Source of the DNA: Cyclobacteriaceae bacterium
GTDB taxonomy: Bacteria; Bacteroidota; Bacteroidia; Cytophagales; Cyclobacteriaceae
Assembly (NCBI GenBank): GCA_019638395.1
Contig: JAHBTX010000007.1
Location: forward strand, 1 to 61,192
Reading direction: 5' to 3'
Length of the DNA stretch: 61,192 bases
The position numbers and the translations under genes were made by a program. The notes below the pieces were generated by a model. It was given only the letters and a program-made list of their open reading frames with translations, did not search any database and was not told where the DNA came from. Positions 9,442-18,418 of the stretch are shown one piece after another (position 1 is the first letter of the stretch; each line of letters opens with the position of its first letter).

Positions 9442-11454
9442 ATGGTGATGTTTTTGAGGTTTTTTGTGTTTTTAATAGTTGTTAGTTTGGCCCTTTCAGC
9501 CTTTGGCCAAAATCTTACTACTATTGATAGTTTGCGCAAAAGCCTTTCTGAGGAGCCAACCATTGCACAATTTGATTTACTGAATGCAATCGGTTTTGAA
9601 TATCGCTACTCCTACCCGGACAGTACCATTTTTTATTGCTCGCGCGCCTATGAGTTAGGCAAACGGATTAAAGTTGATAAAAATCTATCCAAACCATTAA
9701 GTTTTATTGGGTTGGCTTATGCCAACAAAGGTGTTTACAACAAATCGGCCGAATATCATGAGCATGCTATTCAGGTGGCAATTGATCAGCAAGACTCTGT
9801 GCAGTTAGGTTTTGGTTATAACAACCTGGGCCGTATGTATTTTGATGGAGGCGATCTGGTGCGTGCTTCTGATAACCTGGTGCGCTCGCGCGATATCTTT
9901 GAAGTACTACAGGAAAAACTTGGCCTGGCATATGTGTATCGAAGTTTGGCAAACCTGTACAAATCGCAAGATCAGTTTGATCAGGCGGTTGAAATGTCCA
10001 CCCGTGCATACGAACTGCGCAAACAATTAGGTGATAAACGCAGCATCGTATCTTCCTTGTTGGAGTTAGGATTGATTTATGAATCGATGGACAATACAGA
10101 CATGGCTTTGCAAAAAATGCGCTTAGCCGATTCCATTGCCCGACAGGTAAACGATCGCGTTACCCTTGCCGAGTTGGATCTCGGCATGGCCGAAATTTTA
10201 TTTGATGAAAATCAAGTGGATGAAGCGTATGCAAAAGCAAATGAGGTGCTCACCATCATCACCGATTTATCGAACCAGAAATTATTCATCAGGGCTTCAC
10301 TGATTAAGGCACGCTATTTAGTTACTAAAAAAAGATATACTGAAGCACTGGTCATCTTTGAAGATATTATTGCCAAGTCGGAAGCATCCGGTAACCTGGT
10401 GTATCAGATCGAAGCAACACACGGGGCATCGGGTTGTTATTTGGCATTGGGGAATCATTCCAAAGCACATGAGTTGAACGACAGGTTTGAAATCTTAGAA
10501 GAAAAAGTTAAGAACACCGATCTGCAACAACAAATAGAACGTTTGCAATTTCAATTGCAGATTGAAAAGAAAGAGCGCGAGAATGTATTGTTAAAATCGG
10601 CCCAGGTAAAGAATGAGTCGTTACTTTCTGCACAACGATTTCAAAACCGCCTGTTAATTGGCCTGATCATTTCCGTAACAGCCGCCATGATCATTTTCTG
10701 GAACTTTAGCCGTAGGCGTAAACTTGTAAATCAACAACTAAAGGCTCAAAATCATCAGCTAAGTGAGTTGAACGATGAAAAAAATTCACTCATGAATATA
10801 GTGGCGCACGATTTAAAAGCTCCACTAAACCGCATTCTGGGTTTAACACAAGTATTAGAGTTAGAAGGGGAATTATCGCCCAAACAAAAGGAGTACATCC
10901 AGATGATCAAAAATTCTACCCGTGCTGGTTCTAACCTGATAATTGATTTGCTGGATGTAAATGCAATTGAAGAAAAAGGAAGTGCCCCCGTAGCCGCTTC
11001 GCACAATTTAAAAGAATGGTTTGACGAACGGATTAAAACTTTTCAATTGGCAGCCGATGCCAAGCAATTGAAATTAGAAGCAGCGAACAACGCTCCTGCA
11101 GCATTTGTTACCGATGCTGATTTTATGGGCAGGATTTTCGACAACCTGCTTTCCAATGCTATTAAGTTTTCGCCTGCCGGAAAAACCATACGTGTTTTGG
11201 TGTTTGCCGAACATAACGTTTTAAAGTTGGTGATTAGCGATGAAGGCCCTGGATTTTCGGAACAGGACAAACAATTGATTTTTCAAAAATTTAAAAAACT
11301 TTCGGCCCGACCTACCGGAGGAGAAAGTTCCAATGGACTTGGCCTGGCCATTGTTAAAACCCTGGTTGACAGGTTAAATGGTAACATTCAGTTGGAAAGC
11401 AGACCCGGGCAGGGTGCTTCATTTACAGTTATCATTCCGGCATTGCCGAAATAA
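9442..11454 (+). CDS. TPR-containing sensor histidine kinase
   Basis: The 670-residue product has a signal peptide (ending SAFGQ), a periplasmic tetratricopeptide region (about 30-350), a short coiled coil, one membrane helix (about 403-421), a HisKA dimerisation domain with phospho-accepting His456 in VAHDLKAPLN, and an HATPase domain with the N box (FDNLLSNAIKFS), G1 (DEGPGFS) and G2 (NGLGLAIVK). It is a full-length periplasm-sensing kinase. No response regulator is adjacent, so it is an orphan within this window. A second ATG two codons later is an equally possible start. Two palindromes precede it. Confidence 0.92.
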   Translation: MVMFLRFFVFLIVVSLALSAFGQNLTTIDSLRKSLSEEPTIAQFDLLNAIGFEYRYSYPDSTIFYCSRAYELGKRIKVDKNLSKPLSFIGLAYANKGVYNKSAEYHEHAIQVAIDQQDSVQLGFGYNNLGRMYFDGGDLVRASDNLVRSRDIFEVLQEKLGLAYVYRSLANLYKSQDQFDQAVEMSTRAYELRKQLGDKRSIVSSLLELGLIYESMDNTDMALQKMRLADSIARQVNDRVTLAELDLGMAEILFDENQVDEAYAKANEVLTIITDLSNQKLFIRASLIKARYLVTKKRYTEALVIFEDIIAKSEASGNLVYQIEATHGASGCYLALGNHSKAHELNDRFEILEEKVKNTDLQQQIERLQFQLQIEKKERENVLLKSAQVKNESLLSAQRFQNRLLIGLIISVTAAMIIFWNFSRRRKLVNQQLKAQNHQLSELNDEKNSLMNIVAHDLKAPLNRILGLTQVLELEGELSPKQKEYIQMIKNSTRAGSNLIIDLLDVNAIEEKGSAPVAASHNLKEWFDERIKTFQLAADAKQLKLEAANNAPAAFVTDADFMGRIFDNLLSNAIKFSPAGKTIRVLVFAEHNVLKLVISDEGPGFSEQDKQLIFQKFKKLSARPTGGESSNGLGLAIVKTLVDRLNGNIQLESRPGQGASFTVIIPALPK

Positions 11455-11590
11455 TTTTTTTTGACTGCATTAAACTCAACCGTGCTGCCGTAATCTAAAT
11501 GCCAAATTTTAGAAACGCATGCAAGCGTTATGTATAACCTTTGGACTATAACTGTAATTACATTTACCACTAATTAATAATTTTTAATGT

Positions 11591-11911
11591 ATGAAAAAGC
11601 ACATTTTAATTTTCTCGGTGATAAGCCTGCTAAGTGCAGCTATTTATGCACAGGAGGCCACCCCGCGTGCCAATGCAAGACAAAAAGCACAACGTGCACG
11701 CATTGCCGAAGGAAGAGTTGATGGTGATTTAACCAATGCCGAGGCGGCAGCGCTAAACAGGCAGCAACGCCACATTCGAAGAACGGAACGAAGGGCCAAG
11801 GCGGATGGTACCGTTACTGTTGCCGAAAAAAGGAAGATTAATAGAAAACAAAATCGCGCCAGCAGGAATATTCGCAGGGCAAAAAATAATTCAATAACAC
11901 CTGCTAACTAA
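11591..11911 (+). CDS. Small secreted very basic protein with duplicated motif
   Basis: The 106-residue product has a clear signal peptide (cleavage after IYA or at AQE). The mature chain is rich in Arg, Lys, Ala and Gln, with an internal duplication: a VDGDLTNAEAAALNRQQ unit and, about 28 residues later, ADGTVTVAEKRKINRKQ. Each is a DG-x-[LV]-T-x-x-E turn followed by a basic helix. Similar small Arg-rich proteins are widespread in Gram-negative bacteria as hypothetical proteins. The DxDxxxxxE spacing recalls a degenerate EF-hand loop, but metal binding is only a guess. It is followed by a terminator. Confidence 0.8.
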   Translation: MKKHILIFSVISLLSAAIYAQEATPRANARQKAQRARIAEGRVDGDLTNAEAAALNRQQRHIRRTERRAKADGTVTVAEKRKINRKQNRASRNIRRAKNNSITPAN

Positions 11912-11919
11912 TCGAATTC

Positions 11920-11976
11920 AAAGAGGCTGTCTTCTGTGTTGAAACATTACATTAAACCGAAGAGAGCCTCTTTTTT
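11920..11976 (+). terminator. Intrinsic terminator
   Basis: A 9-bp stem AAAGAGGCT / AGCCTCTTT with a long interior region is followed directly by a T run (11971-11976). It lies between the basic-protein gene and the convergent PLP-enzyme gene and would end the former. Confidence 0.7.
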
Positions 11977-11987
11977 GGTGGCAAAAA

Positions 11988-13133
11988 CTAAATCAAATCT
12001 AACGCCTGTGTTAAATCCTGAATCAGATCTTCGCCATCTTCAACACCAATACTCAACCGGATTAAGGAATCGCTCAAGCCATTTTTCTCGCGCTCTTCTT
12101 TAGGGATGCTGGCGTGCGTCATTGAAGCCGGGTGATTAATCAACGACTCAACACCACCCAACGATTCCGCCAACGAAAACAATAGAACTTTTTCCATTAG
12201 TGATTTCGCCTTTTCAAGGCTGTTGTTCTTTAATGTGAAAGACAACATGCCACCAAAATCGCGCATTTGTTTTTTGGCTATAGCATGGTTGGGATGATCG
12301 GTAAAGCCAGGCCAGTAAACATGGGCTATTTTTGGATGTTGCTTTAAAAAGTTTGCAATTAACTCTCCATTGAAGCAGTGCCGCTCCATGCGTAAATGCA
12401 ATGTTTTGATGCCTCTCAAAACCAGAAAGCTATCTTGCGGGCCGGGCACGGCACCACAGGAGTTGGCAATGAAGGCCAATTCCTGATGGAGTTGAGCATC
12501 ATTTACTACCAATGCACCCATAATAACATCGCTATGTCCGCCCAGGTATTTGGTTACCGAATGCATGACTATATCGGCACCTAATGCAAGCGGGTTTTGT
12601 AGATAAGGCGAAGCAAAAGTATTATCTACTGCTACCCATGCATTGTTCTTCTTAGCCAATGCGGCACAAGCTTCAATATCTATAATCCGCATAAGCGGAT
12701 TGGATGGTGTTTCCAGCCAAAGCAGTTTGGTTTTGGAGTTAAGGTAGGGAATCAGGTTTTCGCTTTTGGTTAAGTCGATAAAATGAAATTTGATTCCAAA
12801 TTTTTCATACACACGTTTAAACATGCGGTACGATCCTCCATATAAATCATTGCTGGTAATCACTTCATCGCCCGGGGCTAATAATTTAATTACTGCATCG
12901 GTGGCACCCATGCCTGATGAAAAACAAATACCATGCTTGCCATTTTCCAACGCGGCAATACTTTTTTGCAATGCATTACGGGTTGGGTTGGCCCCGCGTG
13001 CATACGCATAACCTTTGTGTTGGGCAGGCGATTCCTGCACATACGTGGAGGTTTGGTAAATGGGGGTCATAATGGCCCCTGTGGTAGCGTCTGGCTCAAC
13101 ACCTGCATGCACGGCTATTGTTCCGAATTTCAT
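11988..13133 (-). CDS. Cystathionine gamma-synthase / beta- or gamma-lyase family PLP enzyme
   Basis: The 381-residue product is a fold-type I PLP enzyme of the Cys/Met metabolism family. Visible are the N-terminal IAVHAGVEPD and PIYQTSTYV, the phosphate-binding FSSGMGATDAV, the cofactor aspartate region WVAVDNTFASPYLQNP and the Schiff-base lysine K195 in HSVTKYLGGHSD. Members make or cleave cystathionine in transsulfuration (MetB, MetC, CGL). The length and motifs fit all three, and sequence alone does not decide. It stands alone with no met or cys genes beside it. Confidence 0.9.
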   Translation of the reverse strand: MKFGTIAVHAGVEPDATTGAIMTPIYQTSTYVQESPAQHKGYAYARGANPTRNALQKSIAALENGKHGICFSSGMGATDAVIKLLAPGDEVITSNDLYGGSYRMFKRVYEKFGIKFHFIDLTKSENLIPYLNSKTKLLWLETPSNPLMRIIDIEACAALAKKNNAWVAVDNTFASPYLQNPLALGADIVMHSVTKYLGGHSDVIMGALVVNDAQLHQELAFIANSCGAVPGPQDSFLVLRGIKTLHLRMERHCFNGELIANFLKQHPKIAHVYWPGFTDHPNHAIAKKQMRDFGGMLSFTLKNNSLEKAKSLMEKVLLFSLAESLGGVESLINHPASMTHASIPKEEREKNGLSDSLIRLSIGVEDGEDLIQDLTQALDLI

Positions 13134-13281
13134 TTGGCTTATGTTTTTTGCAATAATACAAACCCCGAGTAATTACTGATCGGGAGTTTGCTGTAATTCT
13201 TCTTTTAAAGTGTCCTAAAATCTTGTAGCTTGTACCTCTCTTACACAGGAACTCTGCTTTAATCTAACCCCTAAATCTTAT

Positions 13282-16005
13282 ATGATTCCCCACAAATCAT
13301 TGCTGGCTTCGTGCTTATTGTGTTTGGCTTTTCTTTATGTTAAGGGCCAAAACTCGGTTGGTATTGGTGTTACCAATCCAAACAAAAATGCCGTGCTTGA
13401 ATTGGTATCGCCCACCAACAACCAGGGGCTTTTAGTGCCCAAACTAACTACCCTGCAACGTACTGATGCCGCCTTTGTAAACGGGCTTACCGCTACCGAT
13501 AAGGGACTTTTGGTATTTGATAGCGATGTAAATAAATTTTATTACTGGGGTGGAGCCTCTTGGACAGCGTTGGAAGATGGAACCACTGGGACGGGCACCG
13601 TTACTACCGTTGCAACTGGTACTGGGCTAACAGGTGGCCCGATTACAACCTCCGGAACAATTAGCCTCGCCAACACTGCGGTAACTCCGGGAACGTACGG
13701 TTCGGCTACCCAGGTGCCGCGTGTTGTAATAGACGCACAAGGCCGAATAACTGGCGTTACCCTGGAACCCATTAGCGGTACATTGCCTGGTGGCACTGCC
13801 GGTGGCGATTTAACCGGAACCTATCCCAATCCTACTATTGCCAGCAATGCGATAACAAGCTCAAAAATTTCAGATGGTACCATCGCAACTGCTGATTTGG
13901 CTGATGGTATCGTTAACTCTGTTAAAATTCTGGATGGCTCCGTTGTGGCTGCCGACATAGCGGATGGTGCCATAACAACCAATAAAATCTTAGATGGCAC
14001 TATTACGAATGCCGACCTGAATGCTGCCGCAGCAATAGCTGTTTCGAAACTCGCTGCCGGAACCAACGGCCAGGTTTTAACCACCAACGCGGGCGGAACT
14101 CCGGTTTGGACTACCCCGGCATCGGGCGGAACGGTTACCAATATTGCAACCGGTACTGGCTTAACAGGCGGCCCGATTACAACCACAGGAACTATCAGTC
14201 TTGCAAATAGTGGTGTTACACCCAATACCTATGGTTCAGCTACGCAGGTGCCCTCCTTTAATGTGGATATCACGGGCCGAATAACATCCGTAACGCCTAC
14301 CACCATTGCCGGTGTGGCTCCAGGAGGTGCAGCCGGTGGCGATTTAACCGGAACCTATCCTAACCCTACTTTAGCTACCGGTGCCGGTAACAGTTTGGTA
14401 GCTTCTATTAACAATGCCGCCACAACCGGTACCATCAACACCAACCGCTTATCATCTGCTGTGGTTCTCGAAACAGAATCTCCTGCAGCAGGCGATATAG
14501 CCGGTACATTCGCAACCGGGTTTACGTTAAATAACGGTGCAGTTACAACAGCCAAAATAGCCCCCGGAATTAATGGCCAGATACTCACCACCACTGCTGG
14601 CGCAGCCGCGTGGACAACACCCGCTTTTGGAACAGTTACCAGTATTACTGCAGGCACTGGATTATCCGGAGGTACCATTACCACTGCCGGAACGTTGGGC
14701 TTAACCAACACAGGCGTAACAGCCAACACGTATGGTTCGGCAACACAAGTGCCCGTATTTACAGTTGATTTACAAGGAAGAATAAGTGGAGTTACCAACA
14801 CAGCCATTGCAGTAGCACCCAGCGGGGCAGCCGGTGGCGAATTGACCGGATTATATCCTAACCCAACTATAGCCAACAATACTATTACCTCAGCCAAAAT
14901 TGTAGATGGTACAATTTCAGATGCAGATATTAGCACAACGGCAGCAATTGATGTTTCTAAGCTTTCGGTGGGTACGTTAGGACAGGTATTAACCACATCG
15001 GGTGGTGGTATTGCGCAATGGTCGGCACCAGGGGGCACATTGTTAATCCAGGCTAACGGTACAAGAAACCTGATGGCCGGCTCACCAATTGGAACAATTA
15101 CATCCGGAACTGACAATGCATTTTACGGTGCATTTGCCGGTAGTGCCAATACAACCGGAAATTACAATGTGATAATGGGTACACAGGCCGGGCAAAACAA
15201 AACATCGGGTGATTTAAATACGCTTATCGGATGGCTTGCCGGAAGGGCAATAGGGCACGATGCTACTTTTAACGGCAACACCTTTATTGGAGCGCAGGCT
15301 GGCCAAAGTTCAACAGGTGGACCTAATACTTTTCTGGGTGAAAAATCCGGTCAAAACAATACTTCCGGAACGCAAAGTGTTTTTGTAGGCAATCGTGCTG
15401 GCATAACCAACACAACCGGGGGGCAACACACTATTCTAGGGTATTTTGCCGATGTAAGTTCTAACAATTTGCAGAATGCTACAGCCATTGGATATAACAC
15501 AGTAGTAAATGCGAACAATAAAGTGCGTATTGGTAATACTGCAGTTACCGTTATTGAAGGCCAGGTTAATTTTACAGCCGCATCCGATAAGCGATTAAAA
15601 ACAAATATTTCAAGTTTAAATCAGGGGTTGGATTTTATAATGAAACTAAACCCGGTAAGCTACCAGATGAAAGACCTGGATGACAAGCGCACCAATTGGG
15701 GCTTTATAGCCCAAGAAATTGAACAAATCGTGGGCGAATCAAATGCAATTTTAACGGTGGGCGGGGATCAGGATAGAACGTTAGGCCTGCGCTATACCGA
15801 TTTTGTAGCACCCCTTGTAAAAGCTGTGCAGGAACAACAAACTGAAATTGTTGAATTAAAATCGATGCTGCAGGATTATCGTGCTGAATTGGAAGCACTT
15901 AAGATTCAGGTTGCGTCCAAAAATTCGGTTAAGCAGGTTGGTAAGAGAAATTTGCGAAAGGCAAATCGCGAGGCAAAGCTACTGGCTTCGGCCTCCCCCA
16001 AATAG
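13282..16005 (+). CDS. Secreted tail-fibre-like protein with S74 intramolecular chaperone domain
   Basis: The 907-residue product has a signal peptide (ending YVKGQ). Residues 25-100 carry the VGIGVTNPNKNAVLEL module common at the start of Bacteroidota surface proteins. Three low-complexity beta modules follow (starting near 103, 282 and 448), each with TGTGLTGG, AQGRI-like and GGDLTGTYPNPT words. Next is a YadA-head-like part of repeated FIGAQAG/FVGNRAG turns (about 600-760), then a C-terminal Peptidase_S74/endosialidase chaperone domain with the self-cleavage site ASDKRLKTNI (Ser768-Asp769). The last 45 residues form a coiled coil plus a basic tail. Such chaperones trimerise phage tail spikes and then cut themselves off. 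A trimeric surface fibre is the likely product. It is first of three co-directional genes. Confidence 0.88.
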   Translation: MIPHKSLLASCLLCLAFLYVKGQNSVGIGVTNPNKNAVLELVSPTNNQGLLVPKLTTLQRTDAAFVNGLTATDKGLLVFDSDVNKFYYWGGASWTALEDGTTGTGTVTTVATGTGLTGGPITTSGTISLANTAVTPGTYGSATQVPRVVIDAQGRITGVTLEPISGTLPGGTAGGDLTGTYPNPTIASNAITSSKISDGTIATADLADGIVNSVKILDGSVVAADIADGAITTNKILDGTITNADLNAAAAIAVSKLAAGTNGQVLTTNAGGTPVWTTPASGGTVTNIATGTGLTGGPITTTGTISLANSGVTPNTYGSATQVPSFNVDITGRITSVTPTTIAGVAPGGAAGGDLTGTYPNPTLATGAGNSLVASINNAATTGTINTNRLSSAVVLETESPAAGDIAGTFATGFTLNNGAVTTAKIAPGINGQILTTTAGAAAWTTPAFGTVTSITAGTGLSGGTITTAGTLGLTNTGVTANTYGSATQVPVFTVDLQGRISGVTNTAIAVAPSGAAGGELTGLYPNPTIANNTITSAKIVDGTISDADISTTAAIDVSKLSVGTLGQVLTTSGGGIAQWSAPGGTLLIQANGTRNLMAGSPIGTITSGTDNAFYGAFAGSANTTGNYNVIMGTQAGQNKTSGDLNTLIGWLAGRAIGHDATFNGNTFIGAQAGQSSTGGPNTFLGEKSGQNNTSGTQSVFVGNRAGITNTTGGQHTILGYFADVSSNNLQNATAIGYNTVVNANNKVRIGNTAVTVIEGQVNFTAASDKRLKTNISSLNQGLDFIMKLNPVSYQMKDLDDKRTNWGFIAQEIEQIVGESNAILTVGGDQDRTLGLRYTDFVAPLVKAVQEQQTEIVELKSMLQDYRAELEALKIQVASKNSVKQVGKRNLRKANREAKLLASASPK
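13801..14354 (+). repeat. Near-identical coding repeats inside the tail-fibre gene
   Basis: The 20-mer GGTGGCGATTTAACCGGAAC occurs exactly at 13801-13820 and 14335-14354. Diverged copies lie near 14832 and, in the next gene, near 16850 and 17260. They mark the GGDLTGTYPNP end of each beta module. The copies are close enough at DNA level to permit recombination within and between the two genes. Confidence 0.8.
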
Positions 16006-16090
16006 GGGATTTTGAACCAAACCGATTACCTGCTGCAGATTAATGCTATGAATATTGTTACCTTGATATCAGACTTCAAAAAGCAAGATT

Positions 16091-18409
16091 ATGAGCAAGT
16101 TTACACTATCACTACTGCTACTACTGGTTAGTTATGTAGCGTACAGCCAGGTAGGTATTGGTACAAATAATCCCAACCCAAAGGCGGTGTTGGAATTAAA
16201 TTCGCCCAACAATAACCAGGGTTTTCTGGTGCCCCGGCTATCAACCACTCAACGCACAGCTATAACCCTTACGGCTGCTGATAGGGGCCTGTTGGTTTAT
16301 GATACAGATGCCAATCGGTTTTATTTTAGCAATGGTACTGCGTGGGTAGCTATAGAAGATGTAGCATCGGGCAGTGGTACCGTTACCAGTATAGCAACGG
16401 GTGCCGGCTTAATAGGAGGCCCGATTTCAACAACAGGTACAATTTCGTTGGCAGATGGTGGCGTAACAACCGCCAAACTTGCCGACAACTCCGTAAACAG
16501 TTTAAAGATTACAGATGGATCCATTACCAATGCCGATGTAAATGCAGCGGCTGCTATTGGAGTTTCCAAACTGGCAGCAGGCACTAATGGACAGATATTA
16601 ACAACTAATGGAACTACGCCTCAATGGACTACAATAGCTTTAGGAACGTTAACAAGCCTTACGGCCGGAACGGGTTTAACCGGTGGTACTATAACTACAA
16701 CCGGTACCATCGGATTGGCAAATACAAGTGTAACTGCCGGTAGCTACGGATCAAACACACAAGTGGCAACCTTTACGGTAGATGCCCAAGGCCGATTAAC
16801 AGCGGCTGGTAACACCACCATTAGTGGCGTTGCACCGGGTGGGGGGGCTGGTGGCGATTTAACCGGTACTTATCCCAATCCAACAGTAGTTAACAGCGCA
16901 ATTACCAGTGCAAAAATTGCTGATGGTACAATTGTAAATGCCGATATAGGAACCACTGCCGCTATAGGAGTTTCTAAATTGGCTGCCGGTGCTAATGGGC
17001 AAATATTAACCACTGCTTTGGGTATCCCTACCTGGAGTACATTGGCATTAGGTACTGTTACCAGTATTGCAACCGGTACAGGTTTAACCGGGGGCCCTAT
17101 AACAACCACTGGCACTTTGGCTCTTGCTAACACTTCTGTAACAGCAGGTTCGTATGGCTCACCCACCCAGGTTGCAACATTTACGGTGGATGCCCAAGGA
17201 AGGTTAACAGCAGCCGGAAATACAACTATTTCCGGGGTAGTGCCGGGTGGAACAGCCGGGGGTGATCTTGGCGGAACATTTCCCAATCCAATAGTAGCTC
17301 GTATTCAAAACAGGGCAGTTTTAAATACAGCCCCATTAATAGGGCAGGTTTTAAAATGGAATGGTGCTGCATGGGCCCCAGGTGCGGATGATAATACGGT
17401 GTTTACTCTTCCGTATGTTGCTACTGTAGCATCAGGTGGACCACTACTTTCTCTTACAAATACTGGTGGTGGTTATGGTGGTCATTTTGTGATTAATAAT
17501 GCGAGCAGCAAGGATTATGCAGTTACAGCAATTTCAGATGGTAATCCGGGTGGGGCAGGGTTATTTTCGTACTCAAATGCTACTGGTACCGGAGTTGCGA
17601 TTCAGGCTACTAATCTAGGTCTTGGCCCAACAATTTATGCGGTGTCCAACAATACTGGAACTAACTTGCCAACCATTGAGGCCGAATCAAATGCAGCCAA
17701 TGCTGCAATAAGAGGTACAGGGCCTACTGGAATTGGTGTATGGGGAAGAGGTGGTTTAGCTGGTGCTAGTGGCGTGGGTTATGGTACAGTTGGGCAGTAT
17801 TTGGGTTCTGGGATAGGTGTTGGAATTTTCGGAACTTCAACTGCCGAAGGCTATGCCGGACTTTTTTCTGGAAGAGTGAATATTTCAGGAGCAACAACTA
17901 TAACTGGAACCCTAAATGTGTCGGGTACTGTAACTAAAGGTGGTGGTACATTCAAAATTGACCATCCGCTTGATCCTACAAACAAGTTTTTGTACCACTC
18001 TTTTGTTGAATCTCCTGATATGAAAAATATCTATGATGGGGTTGCTGTTTTGGATGGCTCTGGCGAAGCCTCTGTTGAGTTACCATCTTATTTTGAAGCC
18101 TTGAATAAAGATTTCAGGTACCAGTTAACATGTGTTGGAGGATTTGCGCAAGTTTATATTGCAGAAGAAATTTCGGGCAACCGATTTCGTATAGCCGGAG
18201 GAAAGCCCGGATTAAAAGTTTCGTGGCAGGTAACAGGTATAAGAAAAGATGCCTATGCAGAGAGTAATCGTGTTCAGGTTGAAGTTGAAAAAACTGGTAA
18301 TGAACGGGGTAAGTATCTTTATCCTGCAGCCTATGGAATGCCTGAGTCAATGGGAGTAGATGCGATGAAACTTACCCCTGAACTTGAGAAGTTTGTAAAG
18401 AAACAATAA
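16091..18409 (+). CDS. Secreted repetitive beta-module protein with KIDHPLDP C-terminal domain
   Basis: The 772-residue product has a signal peptide (ending VAYSQ) and the same VGIGTNNPNPKAVLEL start as its upstream neighbour. Beta modules with TGTGLTGG and VDAQGRLTAA words begin near residues 93, 183 and 318, followed by a glycine-rich part (400-600). From about 618 there is a domain beginning GGTFKIDHPLDPTNKFLYHS and including PSYFEALNKDFRYQLT, SWQVTGIR and DAYA. This domain recurs at the end of many bacterial repetitive surface proteins, and its function is unknown to me. It lacks the S74 chaperone. It starts 85 bp after the previous gene and ends 9 bp before the next, so co-transcription is likely. 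Confidence 0.85.
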   Translation: MSKFTLSLLLLLVSYVAYSQVGIGTNNPNPKAVLELNSPNNNQGFLVPRLSTTQRTAITLTAADRGLLVYDTDANRFYFSNGTAWVAIEDVASGSGTVTSIATGAGLIGGPISTTGTISLADGGVTTAKLADNSVNSLKITDGSITNADVNAAAAIGVSKLAAGTNGQILTTNGTTPQWTTIALGTLTSLTAGTGLTGGTITTTGTIGLANTSVTAGSYGSNTQVATFTVDAQGRLTAAGNTTISGVAPGGGAGGDLTGTYPNPTVVNSAITSAKIADGTIVNADIGTTAAIGVSKLAAGANGQILTTALGIPTWSTLALGTVTSIATGTGLTGGPITTTGTLALANTSVTAGSYGSPTQVATFTVDAQGRLTAAGNTTISGVVPGGTAGGDLGGTFPNPIVARIQNRAVLNTAPLIGQVLKWNGAAWAPGADDNTVFTLPYVATVASGGPLLSLTNTGGGYGGHFVINNASSKDYAVTAISDGNPGGAGLFSYSNATGTGVAIQATNLGLGPTIYAVSNNTGTNLPTIEAESNAANAAIRGTGPTGIGVWGRGGLAGASGVGYGTVGQYLGSGIGVGIFGTSTAEGYAGLFSGRVNISGATTITGTLNVSGTVTKGGGTFKIDHPLDPTNKFLYHSFVESPDMKNIYDGVAVLDGSGEASVELPSYFEALNKDFRYQLTCVGGFAQVYIAEEISGNRFRIAGGKPGLKVSWQVTGIRKDAYAESNRVQVEVEKTGNERGKYLYPAAYGMPESMGVDAMKLTPELEKFVKKQ
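16841..16847 (+). repeat. G7 homopolymer inside a surface-protein gene
   Basis: Seven consecutive G within the codons of an APGGGAGG stretch of the repetitive surface protein. A one-base slip here would truncate the protein at about one third of its length. Confidence 0.6.
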
Positions 18410-18418
18410 GAGATACAT

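Noticed and set aside
13821-14225. 134-codon minus-strand frame in the same gene
   Set aside because: Same kind of shadow, with the same VVIGPPVKPVPVA words repeated from the plus-strand repeats.
14355-15116. 253-codon open frame on the minus strand opposite the tail-fibre gene
   Set aside because: It is a shadow of a highly repetitive coding sequence; its translation is Val/Pro/Ala low-complexity with no start context, and the plus-strand product has clear domains.
13282-18409. A prophage, suggested by S74 and tail-fibre-like proteins
   Set aside because: No capsid, terminase, portal, integrase or lysis gene is nearby, and both proteins have Sec signal peptides and Bacteroidota surface-protein starts.
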